Part shown: piece by piece, positions 42,513-50,577 of the stretch
How the letters are laid out: every line of letters begins with the position of its first letter
Numbering within the stretch: the first letter of the stretch is position 1
NCBI RefSeq assembly: GCF_030817075.1
Contig: NZ_JAUSYU010000001.1
Location: 930,001-994,000, forward strand
Origin: Arthrobacter sp. V1I9
GTDB taxonomy: Bacteria > Actinomycetota > Actinomycetes > Actinomycetales > Micrococcaceae
Reading direction: 5' to 3'
Length of the DNA: 64,000 bases
Made by a program: the position numbers and the translations under genes
Notes under the pieces: model-generated
The model's database searches: none
Told to the model about the DNA's origin: nothing
What the model saw: only the letters and a program-made list of their open reading frames with translations

Positions 42513-43275
42513 GTAACCGATACCCGTTATCTGGTCCACGGGGTCTTTTGGCCTGCCCCGCCGGCCTCCTGCGCAGCTGCGGCTGCAGGCTCCGGACGGC
42601 ACTTTCCGGGAGATGGCGCTCGACGGCGGCACCCGCCTGGGTTTCCGGCTCGCCGCCGAGGGGAAACCTGCCTTGGCCACCACCGCGTACACGGACCCGC
42701 CCACCGGGACCACGTCCTGTGTGCCGGGCAATCACCGGTGGCCCGCGGGAACCAATGCGAGCGGTGCTGTGGGGTGGACGACTTCCGGCTGATGCACGAC
42801 TTCCACAGGGGCGGAGGCGTCCCGCCCGGCCTGCGCAGCTACCTGATGCAGGCCGTACTGGCTCTACGTCGCCACCTTCGCCAACGGGGCAAGCAAGGTA
42901 GGTACTGCGTCTGATCTTCGAAAGTGGCAGCGGCTCGCCGAACATTGTGCCGTGGCGGCGAGCTACGTGGCCCGCGCGGCGGACGGGCGTGTGGTGCGGA
43001 TCCTTGAGGATCTGGTAACGCGTGACGGCGGGCTTCTGCAGCAGGTGCGGTCCGCGGCCAAGGCCGCCGCCCTTGCCGCCCCGGCTCCCGCTTCCAGGCT
43101 CAGTGCCCATAACGCGGCACTTGCAACCACCGCCCGCCACGTCATCAGCTTTGTGCCGGCCGCCCTCGGTGACGCCGACCTGGAATTCGTGGTGGACCTC
43201 GGCCAGCTCCAGGGCCGCACCATCGAACTGGGCCACTACAGCTCCGAGGTGCCGGTCCAGGACGCGTTGTTCTGA
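42513..43275 (+). pseudogene. DUF2797 protein gene, broken by about three frameshifts
   Basis: Translation must change frame several times to read one protein: TDTRYLVHGVFW, then RLQAPDGTFREMALDGGTR in a second frame, back to ETCLGHHRV, NQCERCCGVDDFRLMHDFHRGGG and LRSYLMQ, then WLYVATFANGASKVGTAS and AEHCAVAASYVARAADGRVVR to the end at 43275. QCERC, MHDFHRGG and VATFANGASKVGTAS are the marks I recognise for DUF2797. Dropping one G at 42851-42852 gives LMQPYWLYVATF. No ordinary start codon is present (GTA at 42513 where GTG would be expected). Either a real pseudogene or a poorly sequenced patch. Confidence 0.65.
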
Positions 43276-43315
43276 CTTCGAGCCAACACCGGGGCAGGCC
43301 CCGGCCGCACCCCAG

Positions 43316-43321
43316 TAGAAT
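43316..43321 (+). promoter_or_regulatory. Leaderless -10 hexamer of the 74-residue membrane protein gene
   Basis: TAGAAT, six-base spacer, GTG at 43328. Confidence 0.55.
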
Positions 43322-43327
43322 GGCAGG

Positions 43328-43552
43328 GTGCTGAACGAATTCTGGGCCACCGCGCCCACCCGCTATAAAGTCCTGGTCCTCAGCGCGATGGGACTGATCG
43401 CCGTCGGCATCATCCTGAACCTGGTGGGCAACACCAGCGGCAACCCCGGCCTCGCCAACGCATCCCTTCCGCTGATTGGGCTGGGCCTGGTCCTGCACAT
43501 CGCCGGGATCGTAGTCCGTGGCCAAACCATTCGGAAGAACCTGCGCCGGTAA
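43328..43552 (+). CDS. Small two-helix membrane protein (possibly DUF3188)
   Basis: A 74-residue protein with two hydrophobic helices (KVLVLSAMGLIAVGIILNLVG and LPLIGLGLVLHIAGIVVRG) and a basic end (TIRKNLRR), the layout of the small DUF3188 family; that assignment is tentative. GTG 43328 follows a leaderless promoter. It lies directly before hadA-hadB-murB. Function unknown. Confidence 0.75.
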   Translation: MLNEFWATAPTRYKVLVLSAMGLIAVGIILNLVGNTSGNPGLANASLPLIGLGLVLHIAGIVVRGQTIRKNLRR

Positions 43553-43580
43553 CCTTTCGGGCCGCTCCCAAGCCTGGCGA

Positions 43581-43586
43581 TAGGCT
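43581..43586 (+). promoter_or_regulatory. Leaderless -10 hexamer of hadA
   Basis: TAGGCT, seven-base spacer, ATG at 43594. Confidence 0.5.
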
Positions 43587-43593
43587 TGAGCCC

Positions 43594-44055
43594 ATGACTA
43601 TCAATCCGGACCTGCAGGGCCGAAGCTACCCTGCTGCAGAGGTTTATGACGTTGGTCGCGAGAAGATCCGCGAATTCGCCCGCTCCGTCAAAGCCACCCA
43701 CCCTGCGCACTTTGATGTAGACGCTGCCAAGGCACTTGGCCACACCGATCTGGTTGCCCCGCCAACGTTCGCCATCATCATCGCCCAGCGCGCAGACGCC
43801 CAGCTCATCGAGGATCCCGAGGCAGGCATCGACTTCTCCCGCGTGGTCCATGCCGATCAGCGCTTCATCCACCACCGGCCCATCCTGGCCGGCGACCGCC
43901 TGGTTGCGGAGCTCCACGTGGACGGCGTCCGTGCCATGGGCGGCGGAGCGATGATCACCACGCGTGCCGAAATCTTCGTCCTGGGCTCGGATGATTCCCG
44001 GGAGCCGGTCACCACCACCACGTCATCCATCCTGGTCCGCGGAGAGGGACAGTAA
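43594..44055 (+). CDS. FAS1-like dehydratase-domain protein (UPF0336, HadA type)
   Basis: A 153-residue hot-dog protein. GRSYPAAEVYDVGREKIREFARSVKATHPAHFD, DLVAPPTFA and VVHADQRFIHHRPILAGDRL are the UPF0336/HadA pattern, the non-catalytic or substrate-binding half of a (3R)-hydroxyacyl dehydratase heterodimer. The next gene, two bases on, is the MaoC-type HadB half, so the pair should form the active enzyme. In mycobacteria the pair serves fatty-acid synthase II. Confidence 0.9.
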   Translation: MTINPDLQGRSYPAAEVYDVGREKIREFARSVKATHPAHFDVDAAKALGHTDLVAPPTFAIIIAQRADAQLIEDPEAGIDFSRVVHADQRFIHHRPILAGDRLVAELHVDGVRAMGGGAMITTRAEIFVLGSDDSREPVTTTTSSILVRGEGQ

Positions 44056-44057
44056 CC

Positions 44058-44495
44058 ATGAGCCCCACCTTCAACGAACTCATCGCCGGCCAGGAAATCG
44101 GCAGCCGCACCGTCGAGGTCACCCGCACAGACCTGGTCAAGTACGCCGGCGCTTCCGGCGATTTCAACCCCATCCACTGGAACGAGGCCTTCGCCACCGG
44201 CGTGGAACTGCCCGGCGTCATCGCGCACGGCATGTTCACCATGGGCTCCGCCGTTCAGCTGGTCACTGACTGGGCAGGGGACCCAGCCGCCGTTGTCGAC
44301 TTCCAGACCCGCTTTACCAAGCCGGTCCTGGTCACCGACACCACGGGAACCGCTGAGCCCGGCGCCACCATCGAGGTTACCGGCACCATCGGAAAGCTCG
44401 ACGCCGAGGCCGGCACCGCCCGCGTCGACCTCACCGTAGTTTCCGCCGGTCAGAAAGTCCTGATGAAGGCCCAGGCAGTGGTCCGGCTCAGCTGA
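44058..44495 (+). CDS. MaoC-family dehydratase (HadB type)
   Basis: A 145-residue hot-dog enzyme with the hydratase-2 motif YAGASGDFNPIHWNEAFA, whose aspartate and histidine are the catalytic pair, and GVIAHGMFTMG for the acyl pocket. It pairs with the preceding HadA-like subunit (two-base gap). Organisms of this kind lack mycolic acids, so the substrate is probably another acyl chain. murB follows with its own leaderless promoter. Confidence 0.92.
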   Translation: MSPTFNELIAGQEIGSRTVEVTRTDLVKYAGASGDFNPIHWNEAFATGVELPGVIAHGMFTMGSAVQLVTDWAGDPAAVVDFQTRFTKPVLVTDTTGTAEPGATIEVTGTIGKLDAEAGTARVDLTVVSAGQKVLMKAQAVVRLS

Positions 44496-44523
44496 GCCGA
44501 AAGGCCCGGCCCGACTTTCCCGA

Positions 44524-44529
44524 TAGGGT
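44524..44529 (+). promoter_or_regulatory. Leaderless -10 hexamer of murB
   Basis: TAGGGT, six-base spacer, GTG at 44536. Confidence 0.55.
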
Positions 44530-44535
44530 TGTTGG

Positions 44536-45603
44536 GTGACTTCCACTCTGCTTTCCCAGCTGACCACGGCCGCCGTCGGAGGCCCGGCCGGCGCCTTCAT
44601 CGAGGCCCGGACCGAGGCGGAGATCATCGACGCCGTCCGTTCGGCGGACGCAGCCGGTGAGCCGCTGCTGATCATCAGCGGCGGCTCCAACCTCCTGATT
44701 TCCGACGACGGGTTCCCCGGCACCGTCGTCAAAATCGCCTCGGAAGGGTTCACCGTCAACGCGGAGGACTCCTGCGGCGGCGTGGCCGTGGTGGTGCAGG
44801 CCGGGCACAACTGGGACAAGCTGGTGCAGCATGCCGTCCTGCACGCGTGGTCCGGGATCGAGGCCCTCGCCGGCATCCCGGGCTCAACGGGCGCAACTCC
44901 GGTGCAGAATGTGGGGGCCTACGGCTCTGATGTTTCCCAGACCATCGCCGCTGTCCGAACCTGGGACCGCGAGCGGAACGCCGTCAAGACGTTCACAAAC
45001 TCGGAGCTGAAGTTCGGCTACCGGGACTCCATCCTCAAGCAGACCACCGTCAACGGCTCACCCCGCTACGTGGTGCTGACCGTGGAGTTCCAACTGCCGC
45101 TGGGCCGCATGAGCGCACCCATCCGCTACGCGGAGCTGGCACGGTCGCTGGGCGTGGAGCAGGGCAAACGCGCCTACGCCACCGACGTGCGCCGCGAGGT
45201 GCTGCGCCTGCGGGCTTCGAAGGGCATGGTGTGGGACCCCGAGGACCGGGACACGTACTCCACGGGTTCGTTTTTCACCAACCCCATCGTCCCGGCCGAG
45301 GTCGCTGCGGCGCTTCCCGAGGGGGCGCCGCGTTACCCGGCAGGCCAGGACGGGCTGGTGAAGCTCTCCGCAGCCTGGCTGATCGACCAGTCAGGCTTCA
45401 GCAAGGGCTTCGGCCTGGAGCCGGGCAGCGTCAGCGGGGGCCGCGCATCCCTGTCCACGAAGCACACGCTCGCCATCACCAACCGCGGCTCGGCCAGCGC
45501 CGCGGACGTCGTGGCCGTGGCGCGCGAGGTGCGTTCCGGCGTCGAACAGCGCTTCGGAATCAAACTGCACCCGGAGCCGCTGCTTATCGGCTTGGAACTG
45601 TAG
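44536..45603 (+). CDS. murB: UDP-N-acetylenolpyruvoylglucosamine reductase
   Basis: A 355-residue flavoenzyme that makes UDP-N-acetylmuramate for peptidoglycan. LLIISGGSNLLISDDGFPGTVV is the FAD-binding loop, GIPGSTGATPVQNVGAYGSDV the second FAD contact, YSTGSFFTNP carries the proton-donor serine, and LHPEPLLIG the final glutamate. GTG start after TAGGGT. Its end overlaps the convergent membrane-protein gene by 20 bases. The hadA-hadB-murB order is a common actinobacterial arrangement. Confidence 0.95.
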   Translation: MTSTLLSQLTTAAVGGPAGAFIEARTEAEIIDAVRSADAAGEPLLIISGGSNLLISDDGFPGTVVKIASEGFTVNAEDSCGGVAVVVQAGHNWDKLVQHAVLHAWSGIEALAGIPGSTGATPVQNVGAYGSDVSQTIAAVRTWDRERNAVKTFTNSELKFGYRDSILKQTTVNGSPRYVVLTVEFQLPLGRMSAPIRYAELARSLGVEQGKRAYATDVRREVLRLRASKGMVWDPEDRDTYSTGSFFTNPIVPAEVAAALPEGAPRYPAGQDGLVKLSAAWLIDQSGFSKGFGLEPGSVSGGRASLSTKHTLAITNRGSASAADVVAVAREVRSGVEQRFGIKLHPEPLLIGLEL

Positions 45604-46078
45604 CCCGCGCCTCATCAGGTTCTGCGTTCAGTGCCCCCGTGACGGCGTAGCCCACCCCCATCATGGCGGAGGCCCAGCCGGCGCTGGCAAGGTAGAGCCC
45701 CATAAACAGCCAGACGAGCAGGCCGGGGGCCAGCGGGTTGGCCAAGCCGGCCACGACACAGGTCACAAGGCCCCCGGCGGCAATGCCGAGGGACAGGATC
45801 CAGAGGGCCTTCCCGAACGGAGGGTGCCGGCGCCAGTCACGGAAGATGTGCAGGCCGTTCCGGTTCACGCTGATGCCGGGAAAGAGTACCGCGTAGCCGC
45901 CGCCCAGGCTTAAGGCGAGGGGTGGAAGGAGCAGCAGGGGGTCAGAACGCCCGCTTCCCAGGACGGCGGACAAGGAGGCCAGCCCCAGGCCCGTTCCGGC
46001 CAGGACGGACACTGTCCCGCCAGCCATCCACCGCTTCGTTCTTAAATCAAGCAACTGCCACAAACTCCCCAAAGTCAT
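45584..46078 (-). CDS. Hypothetical four-helix membrane protein
   Basis: A 164-residue protein I do not recognise. Four hydrophobic helices (SVLAGTGLGLASLSAV, LLLPPLALSLGGGYAVLF, ALWILSLGIAAGGLVTCVVAG, LLVWLFMGLYLASAGWASAMMG) alternate with short loops; HIFRDWRRHPPFGK is basic and presumably cytoplasmic. A leaderless TAGGGT precedes the ATG at 46076-46078, supporting a real gene. Confidence 0.8.
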   Translation of the reverse strand: MTLGSLWQLLDLRTKRWMAGGTVSVLAGTGLGLASLSAVLGSGRSDPLLLLPPLALSLGGGYAVLFPGISVNRNGLHIFRDWRRHPPFGKALWILSLGIAAGGLVTCVVAGLANPLAPGLLVWLFMGLYLASAGWASAMMGVGYAVTGALNAEPDEARATVPSR

Positions 46079-46084
46079 GCTTCT

Positions 46085-46090
46085 ACCCTA
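46085..46090 (-). promoter_or_regulatory. Leaderless -10 hexamer of the four-helix membrane protein gene
   Basis: TAGGGT, six-base spacer, ATG on the minus strand. Confidence 0.55.
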
Positions 46091-46120
46091 GCGGCCATGC
46101 CGGCGGGCCAGTACGGAGCC

Positions 46121-46126
46121 TAGGAT
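46121..46126 (+). promoter_or_regulatory. Leaderless -10 hexamer of the AlkZ-like gene
   Basis: TAGGAT, six-base spacer, ATG at 46133. Confidence 0.55.
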
Positions 46127-46132
46127 GGGCCC

Positions 46133-47266
46133 ATGGCTTCGAGGGTGGGAACCCGACTTGACCGCCAAAGCATGGGCAGGCTGCGGCTGGCGTCCCAACG
46201 GCTGGTGCCGATGCAGGCCGCGCCGCCGGTGGTACCGGATGCTGCCGCCTCCGTGGCCGGGACGGTCCGGTGGATGACGGCGATGCAGGCCCAGGATCTG
46301 CAGGCTGCACTGTGGGCTGTAGGCGTGAGGGTACCGGGAGCGGGTTTGCAGGACGTGCGGTCAGCCCTCGACTCGGGTGCTGTTGTGCGGTCGTGGCCGA
46401 TGCGGGGCACCTTGCACCTTGTAGCGCCGGAGGACCTGCACTGGATGCTGGACCTCACCGCAGCGCGGCTGACCAAGAGCATCGCCGCCCGGCACCACGA
46501 ACTGGGCATCACGTGGGCGGACATAGAGAAGACCCGCGACGTTGCGCTGGAGCGGGTTGCCGGCGGCGGGGCTGCCAGGCGGGCGGAGCTTTTCACCGTC
46601 TTCGAGGCCGCAGGGCAGCCCACCACCGGCCAGCGGGGCATTCATATCCTGGGGACGCTGTGCCGGCATGGGTGGCTCGTGCAGGGGCCGCTGGCCGGAA
46701 ACCAGCAGCTGCTCGTGGACTTCGCGAGCTGGATCCCGGTGTCGCGGAAGCTCGAACGGCAGGAGGCGATCGCGGAGTTTCTCTTGCGCTACTTCCGGAG
46801 CCACGGCCCGGCCACTGTACGGGACTTCGCGTGGTGGACGCAGATTCCCCTGAGAGAGGTTCGGGCGGCGCTGGAAGACGTTAAGGAAGAGCTGGTGGAG
46901 TTGGAATTCGAAGGCACCAGCTACTGGCTGTCCCCGGCGACAGCGTCCCTGCTCGACGGCGGTGTGCCCGGCCAGCGGTCCGTCCTCCTGTTGCCCGGCT
47001 TTGACGAGTTTGTGCTTGGCTACACGGACCGGAGCCTGGTCCTGGCACCGGAGCACGCCAACAAGATCGTCCCCGGCGGCAACGGCGTCTTTAAGAAGAC
47101 TGTGGTGGCCGGGGGAGAGGTGATAGGCACCTGGGCGGTCACCGGCAAAGGTCCGCGTGCCGCCGTCGTGCCCGAGCTCTTCGACGAAAACCGACCGCCC
47201 GGGGTTGCGGCCCAGGCTGCCTTAGCCCGCTCCGCTGAACGCTACCTGAAGTTCCTGGATCACTGA
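46133..47266 (+). CDS. Winged-helix (HTH_42) DNA glycosylase, AlkZ-like
   Basis: A 377-residue protein of the tandem winged-helix HTH_42 family. MTAMQAQDLQAALWAVG contains Gln52-Ala-Gln54, the Q-x-Q pair that is catalytic in AlkZ-type glycosylases, and LLPGFDEFVLGYTDRS is the family's most conserved block. AlkZ unhooks bulky and crosslinked purines made by natural products; relatives without a toxin cluster act as general repair enzymes. No biosynthetic cluster is nearby, so the latter is likelier. Initiation looks leaderless. Confidence 0.88.
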   Translation: MASRVGTRLDRQSMGRLRLASQRLVPMQAAPPVVPDAAASVAGTVRWMTAMQAQDLQAALWAVGVRVPGAGLQDVRSALDSGAVVRSWPMRGTLHLVAPEDLHWMLDLTAARLTKSIAARHHELGITWADIEKTRDVALERVAGGGAARRAELFTVFEAAGQPTTGQRGIHILGTLCRHGWLVQGPLAGNQQLLVDFASWIPVSRKLERQEAIAEFLLRYFRSHGPATVRDFAWWTQIPLREVRAALEDVKEELVELEFEGTSYWLSPATASLLDGGVPGQRSVLLLPGFDEFVLGYTDRSLVLAPEHANKIVPGGNGVFKKTVVAGGEVIGTWAVTGKGPRAAVVPELFDENRPPGVAAQAALARSAERYLKFLDH

Positions 47267-47300
47267 CGGCACGCGGGCGAATCGCCTCCCCCTACCGCTC

Positions 47301-47362
47301 AAGCGGCCCTGCCCCGCACAAGCGGTCCTGGGCAACACCGCTTGTGCGGCCCAAGGCCGCTG
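47301..47362. repeat. Hairpin repeat, copy 1 (before the AbiEi/DUF559 gene)
   Basis: Starts AAGCGGCCCTGCCCCGC and carries an 11-bp perfect stem GCACAAGCGGT/ACCGCTTGTGC plus outer AGCGGCC/GGCCGCT arms. About the first 50 bases resemble the copy at 48413-48478. Confidence 0.7.
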
Positions 47363-47445
47363 GTGCTGAATACAGCGCGGCCGGTTGTCCACATCCAACC
47401 GAGTGAGGCTTCCAGCGCGACCGGCGGGCAGGGGAATGATTGACC

Positions 47446-48408
47446 ATGAAACCTGACAGTCTCCGTGCGCTGGTGGACGGGCGTTGGCCCGGCTTTTCCG
47501 TAGCGTCGACTCAACAGCTAGCTGCAGCCGGGCTGGAAGACCGGGTCCTGACTGCGGCAGTGCGCAGCGGGCTGATTGTTCGTTTGATGCGGGGCGCCTA
47601 CGTCCGGAGCTCGTATTGGCACGGGCTAAAGCCGTGGGTTTGAGACGGGCTGCTCGTTCATGCCCACCACGTATCCACCGGCGGTGCTGCGCGCTACAGC
47701 CACCTGAGCGCGGCAAGGCTGCATGAATGCCAGGTCTGGGACGCCCAACCTCTCGTCCACGTCACCACGAACTATGCCAATTCCCGGGCCAGCGCAGCGA
47801 AAGACGTCAGGACGCATCGGGCAACTCTCAGCGATAGGGACATCACCATGATCAGGACCAGCGACGGAAGGGAGTTCCTGGCAACCAGCCTGCAGCGGAC
47901 AGTCCTGGACTGTGCCCGGATCCTGCCGCTCCAACACGCTGCCGTGATCGGTGACCACGCGTTGCGGAAAGGAGCCAGCCTCATGAAGATGAAGGCACTA
48001 CTGGACGAAGGGCAGGAGAAACGGGGGAGCAGGCGTGTGCAACTTCTGTTGGACGCGCTGGATGGACGATCCGAATCAGCGGGCGAGACCCGGGTCCGGC
48101 TGCTGCTCCACTCGTTCGGGCTGCGGACGTACACACCCCAGGTTGAAATTTCTACTTCCGGCGGGCTTTTCCGGGCCGATTTTGCTGACCGGGAAGCAAA
48201 GATCATCATCGAATTTGATGGCACCGGTAAGTACACCGACTACCGGCCCGTGGAGGAGGTCCTTCTCGCCGAACGCCGGCGGGAGAACGCGCTAGTCGAA
48301 GAGGGGTGGCTGGTCCTTCGGCTCCAATGGAAGCACCTTGACCGGCCTGTGGAGCTCAAGCAGCGAATTACTGCCATGGCGGCGCGTTCCCGAAAGATGT
48401 CCGACTGA
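47446..48408 (+). pseudogene. AbiEi-like antitoxin-domain/DUF559 protein, interrupted by an in-frame TGA
   Basis: One continuous frame of about 320 codons is cut by TGA at 47641-47643, between GLKPW and DGLLVHAHHVSTGGAARYSH. The N-terminal part (STQQLAAAGLEDRVLTAAVRSGLIVRLMRGAYV) is an AbiEi-type winged helix; the end (TPQVEISTSGGLFRADFADREAKIIIEFDGTGKYTD and LVEEGWLVLRLQW) is a DUF559/Vsr-like nuclease fold with the D and E-x-D metal ligands still present. Such proteins are frequent, multi-copy orphans in Actinobacteria with unknown role. It sits between two copies of a hairpin repeat. Confidence 0.82.
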
Positions 48409-48412
48409 CAAC

Positions 48413-48478
48413 AAAGGCGGCCCTGCCCCGCTTGAGCGGTCCTGGGCAGGACCGTTCATGCGGGGCAGGGCCGCTTTT
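48413..48478. repeat. Hairpin repeat, copy 2, also a two-way terminator
   Basis: A 19-bp stem (48413-48431 with 48460-48478, one G-T pair), with an inner stem CGGTCCT/AGGACCG. T and A runs at its two ends make it a good terminator for both the DUF559 gene and asd. Confidence 0.85.
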
Positions 48479-48493
48479 GTGAAGGAGTGCGGG

Positions 48494-49636
48494 TTACAGG
48501 TTCCCGGTGGCGATGTTGAGCATGCGGCGGAGCGGCTCGGCGGCACCCCAGAGGAGCTGGTCGCCGACGGTGAAGGCACTGATGTACTGCGGGCCCATCT
48601 CCATCTTGCGGATGCGGCCCACGGGGATGTCCAGGGTGCCAGACGCCGCCACCGGGGTCAGCTCCGCCATCGAGGCTTCCTTGGTGTTCGGGATAACCTT
48701 GGCCCACTGGTTGTCCTCGTCCAGCAGCTTCTCGATCTCGGCGACGGACAGGTCCTCGCGGAGCTTGAGGGTGAGGGCCTGGGAGTGCGAGCGCATGGCA
48801 CCGATGCGGACGCAGAGCCCGTCCATGATGACCCGGTCCTGCTCGGAGGTGCCGAGGATCTTGTTGGTCTCAACCCCAGCCTTCCATTCTTCCTTGGACT
48901 GCCCGTTGCCGAGGTCCGCGTCGATCCAGGGGATCAGGGAGCCGGCCAGGGGAACGCCGAACTGGGTGGCGTCGATGTCAGTGCGCTGGTGGGCCAGGAC
49001 CTTGCGGTCGATGTCCAGGATGGCCGACGCCGGGTCGCCCAGTTCCGTGCTGACCTCGGCGTTGAGCGTGCCGAACTGGCTGAGGAGTTCACGCATGTGC
49101 CGGGCGCCGCCGCCGGAAGCAGCCTGGTAGGTCATGGAGGTGCCCCATTCCACCAGGTTGTTCTTGAAGAGCCCGCCGAGGCCCATGAGCATGCAGGACA
49201 CGGTGCAGTTGCCGCCGATGAAGTCCTTGGTCCCGTTGACCAGGCCCTTGTCAATGACGTCCCGGTTGATGGGGTCCAGGACGATGATCGAGTCGTCGTT
49301 CATGCGCAGGGTGGAGGCGGCATCGATCCAGAGACCGTCCCAGCCGCGGCTGCGCAGCTCGCCGTGCACCTGCTTGGTGTAGTCGCCGCCCTGGGCGGTG
49401 ACGATAATGGGCAGCTTAGCCAGCGTGTCGACGTCGAACGCGTTTTCGAGCTTGCCTGCGCTGCCTTCTGCTGTTCCAGCAATCGACGGCGAGGCACCTC
49501 CCGCGTTGGAAGTGGAAAAGAACACCGGGTTGATGTTGGCGAAGTCGCCCTCGTCCTGCATACGCTGCATGAGGACGGAACCGACCATGCCGCGCCATCC
49601 GACCAGGCCGACGGAAGGGGTAGCTGCTGTAGTCAT
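48494..49636 (-). CDS. asd: Aspartate-semialdehyde dehydrogenase
   Basis: A 380-residue enzyme reducing aspartyl phosphate to the semialdehyde, the branch point to lysine, diaminopimelate, threonine and methionine. [18 protein letters not shown] is the NADPH loop, the nucleophile is the first cysteine of [13 protein letters not shown], and [12 protein letters not shown] is an active-site segment. Length and the [11 protein letters not shown] start are those of the enterobacterial-type enzyme rather than the roughly 345-residue form of Corynebacterium. Leaderless TAAACT precedes the ATG. ask is not adjacent. Confidence 0.95.
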   Translation of the reverse strand: MTTAATPSVGLVGWRGMVGSVLMQRMQDEGDFANINPVFFSTSNAGGASPSIAGTAEGSAGKLENAFDVDTLAKLPIIVTAQGGDYTKQVHGELRSRGWDGLWIDAASTLRMNDDSIIVLDPINRDVIDKGLVNGTKDFIGGNCTVSCMLMGLGGLFKNNLVEWGTSMTYQAASGGGARHMRELLSQFGTLNAEVSTELGDPASAILDIDRKVLAHQRTDIDATQFGVPLAGSLIPWIDADLGNGQSKEEWKAGVETNKILGTSEQDRVIMDGLCVRIGAMRSHSQALTLKLREDLSVAEIEKLLDEDNQWAKVIPNTKEASMAELTPVAASGTLDIPVGRIRKMEMGPQYISAFTVGDQLLWGAAEPLRRMLNIATGNL

Positions 49637-49642
49637 TGGTCC

Positions 49643-49648
49643 AGTTTA
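49643..49648 (-). promoter_or_regulatory. Leaderless -10 hexamer of asd
   Basis: TAAACT, six-base spacer, ATG on the minus strand. Confidence 0.55.
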
Positions 49649-49770
49649 GTCGCCGGTACCGGCACAGCGCAGTCGGTTACGTCACTCACTGATTCCCAGT
49701 CGAAGACCACCAGGAAGCTGTCCCGTTACCCGTCGAACTGTTTGGTGTGGGGTCGCGGATTCCCCAATGG

Positions 49771-49989
49771 CTAGCTCCGGTCGGACTGCTCCAAGACCGC
49801 GGCCTTCCGGGCGCGCAGCGCGAAGAACGCGCCGAAGGCGAACGCCTGCGTCACCACCACCAGCACGATGGCGCCGGCGATCTTGTTGCCGCCCAGGATC
49901 ATGGTGAACCCCACGATGGCGGACAGCAGAGCCAGCAGGGGGAGCAGCATGTAGCCCAGCACAAAGAGGGTTTCCGGTTTCTTCAACAT
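49771..49989 (-). CDS. Small two-helix membrane protein in the thyA-folA operon
   Basis: A 72-residue protein: TLFVLGYMLLPLLALLSAIVGFTMILGG and GAIVLVVVTQAFAFGAFFALRARK are two membrane helices. It starts three bases after folA and so is translated from the thyA-folA transcript. I do not recognise a family. Confidence 0.75.
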   Translation of the reverse strand: MLKKPETLFVLGYMLLPLLALLSAIVGFTMILGGNKIAGAIVLVVVTQAFAFGAFFALRARKAAVLEQSDRS

Positions 49990-49992
49990 GTC

Positions 49993-50577
49993 CTAGCCCT
50001 CAGTCCTTAACCATTTAGTAAATCTGTAGCGTGTTCCGTTGGCGGCCGTCAGCCAGCCGTCCGGCGGGACGGAGGCGGCAGCCTCCCAACTCGTGCCAAG
50101 CTCGGGGGCGAACGTATCGCCGTCGGCATCGACGTCGATGGTGGTGACCACCGCAACGTTGGCGAGCTCGGTGGACTGGCGGAAAATCTCGCCGCCGCCC
50201 AGGATCCAGACGGTTCCGCCGCCGTCGACGAACTGGGACTCAAGCAGCGCGTCATCCAGGGAGGGAACCACGACGGCGCCCTCCGCCTCGGGTGTATCGG
50301 CCCAGCTTTTCTGCCGGGTAACCACAATGTTGGTCCGGCCGGGCAGGGGGCGGTACTTCTCCGGAAATGACAGCCAGGTCTTGCGCCCCATCACCACGGG
50401 GTGGCCTATGGTGAGCCGGTTGAAGTGCTTCAGGTCCTCCGGCAGGTGCCAGGGCATGTCCCCGTCCTTGCCAATAACGCCGTCCGAGGTTTGCGCCCAA
50501 ACGAGCCCCACACCGGTCACGGAGGCGGCCAGTTCCTCGGTAAAGGACTGCGGATCGGTGAAGTTCTCCGTGCTCAT
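49993..50577 (-). CDS. folA: Dihydrofolate reductase
   Basis: A 194-residue enzyme that regenerates tetrahydrofolate with [50 protein letters not shown] includes the catalytic acidic loop and the MGRKTW NADPH site, and [12 protein letters not shown] the GG cofactor turn. It carries about 15 extra residues at the start. Its start overlaps the thyA stop by four bases; oxidised folate made by thyA is recycled here, a standard pairing. Confidence 0.96.
   Translation of the reverse strand: MSTENFTDPQSFTEELAASVTGVGLVWAQTSDGVIGKDGDMPWHLPEDLKHFNRLTIGHPVVMGRKTWLSFPEKYRPLPGRTNIVVTRQKSWADTPEAEGAVVVPSLDDALLESQFVDGGGTVWILGGGEIFRQSTELANVAVVTTIDVDADGDTFAPELGTSWEAAASVPPDGWLTAANGTRYRFTKWLRTEG

Noticed and set aside
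42496..43359. A 287-codon minus-strand frame over the broken DUF2797 gene
   Set aside because: Being open where the plus strand is broken makes it tempting, but it has no recognisable motif and the plus-strand motifs run in order.
47641..47643. TGA read as selenocysteine
   Set aside because: No hairpin of the required kind follows directly, and the family has no selenocysteine member that I know of; a mutation or error is simpler.
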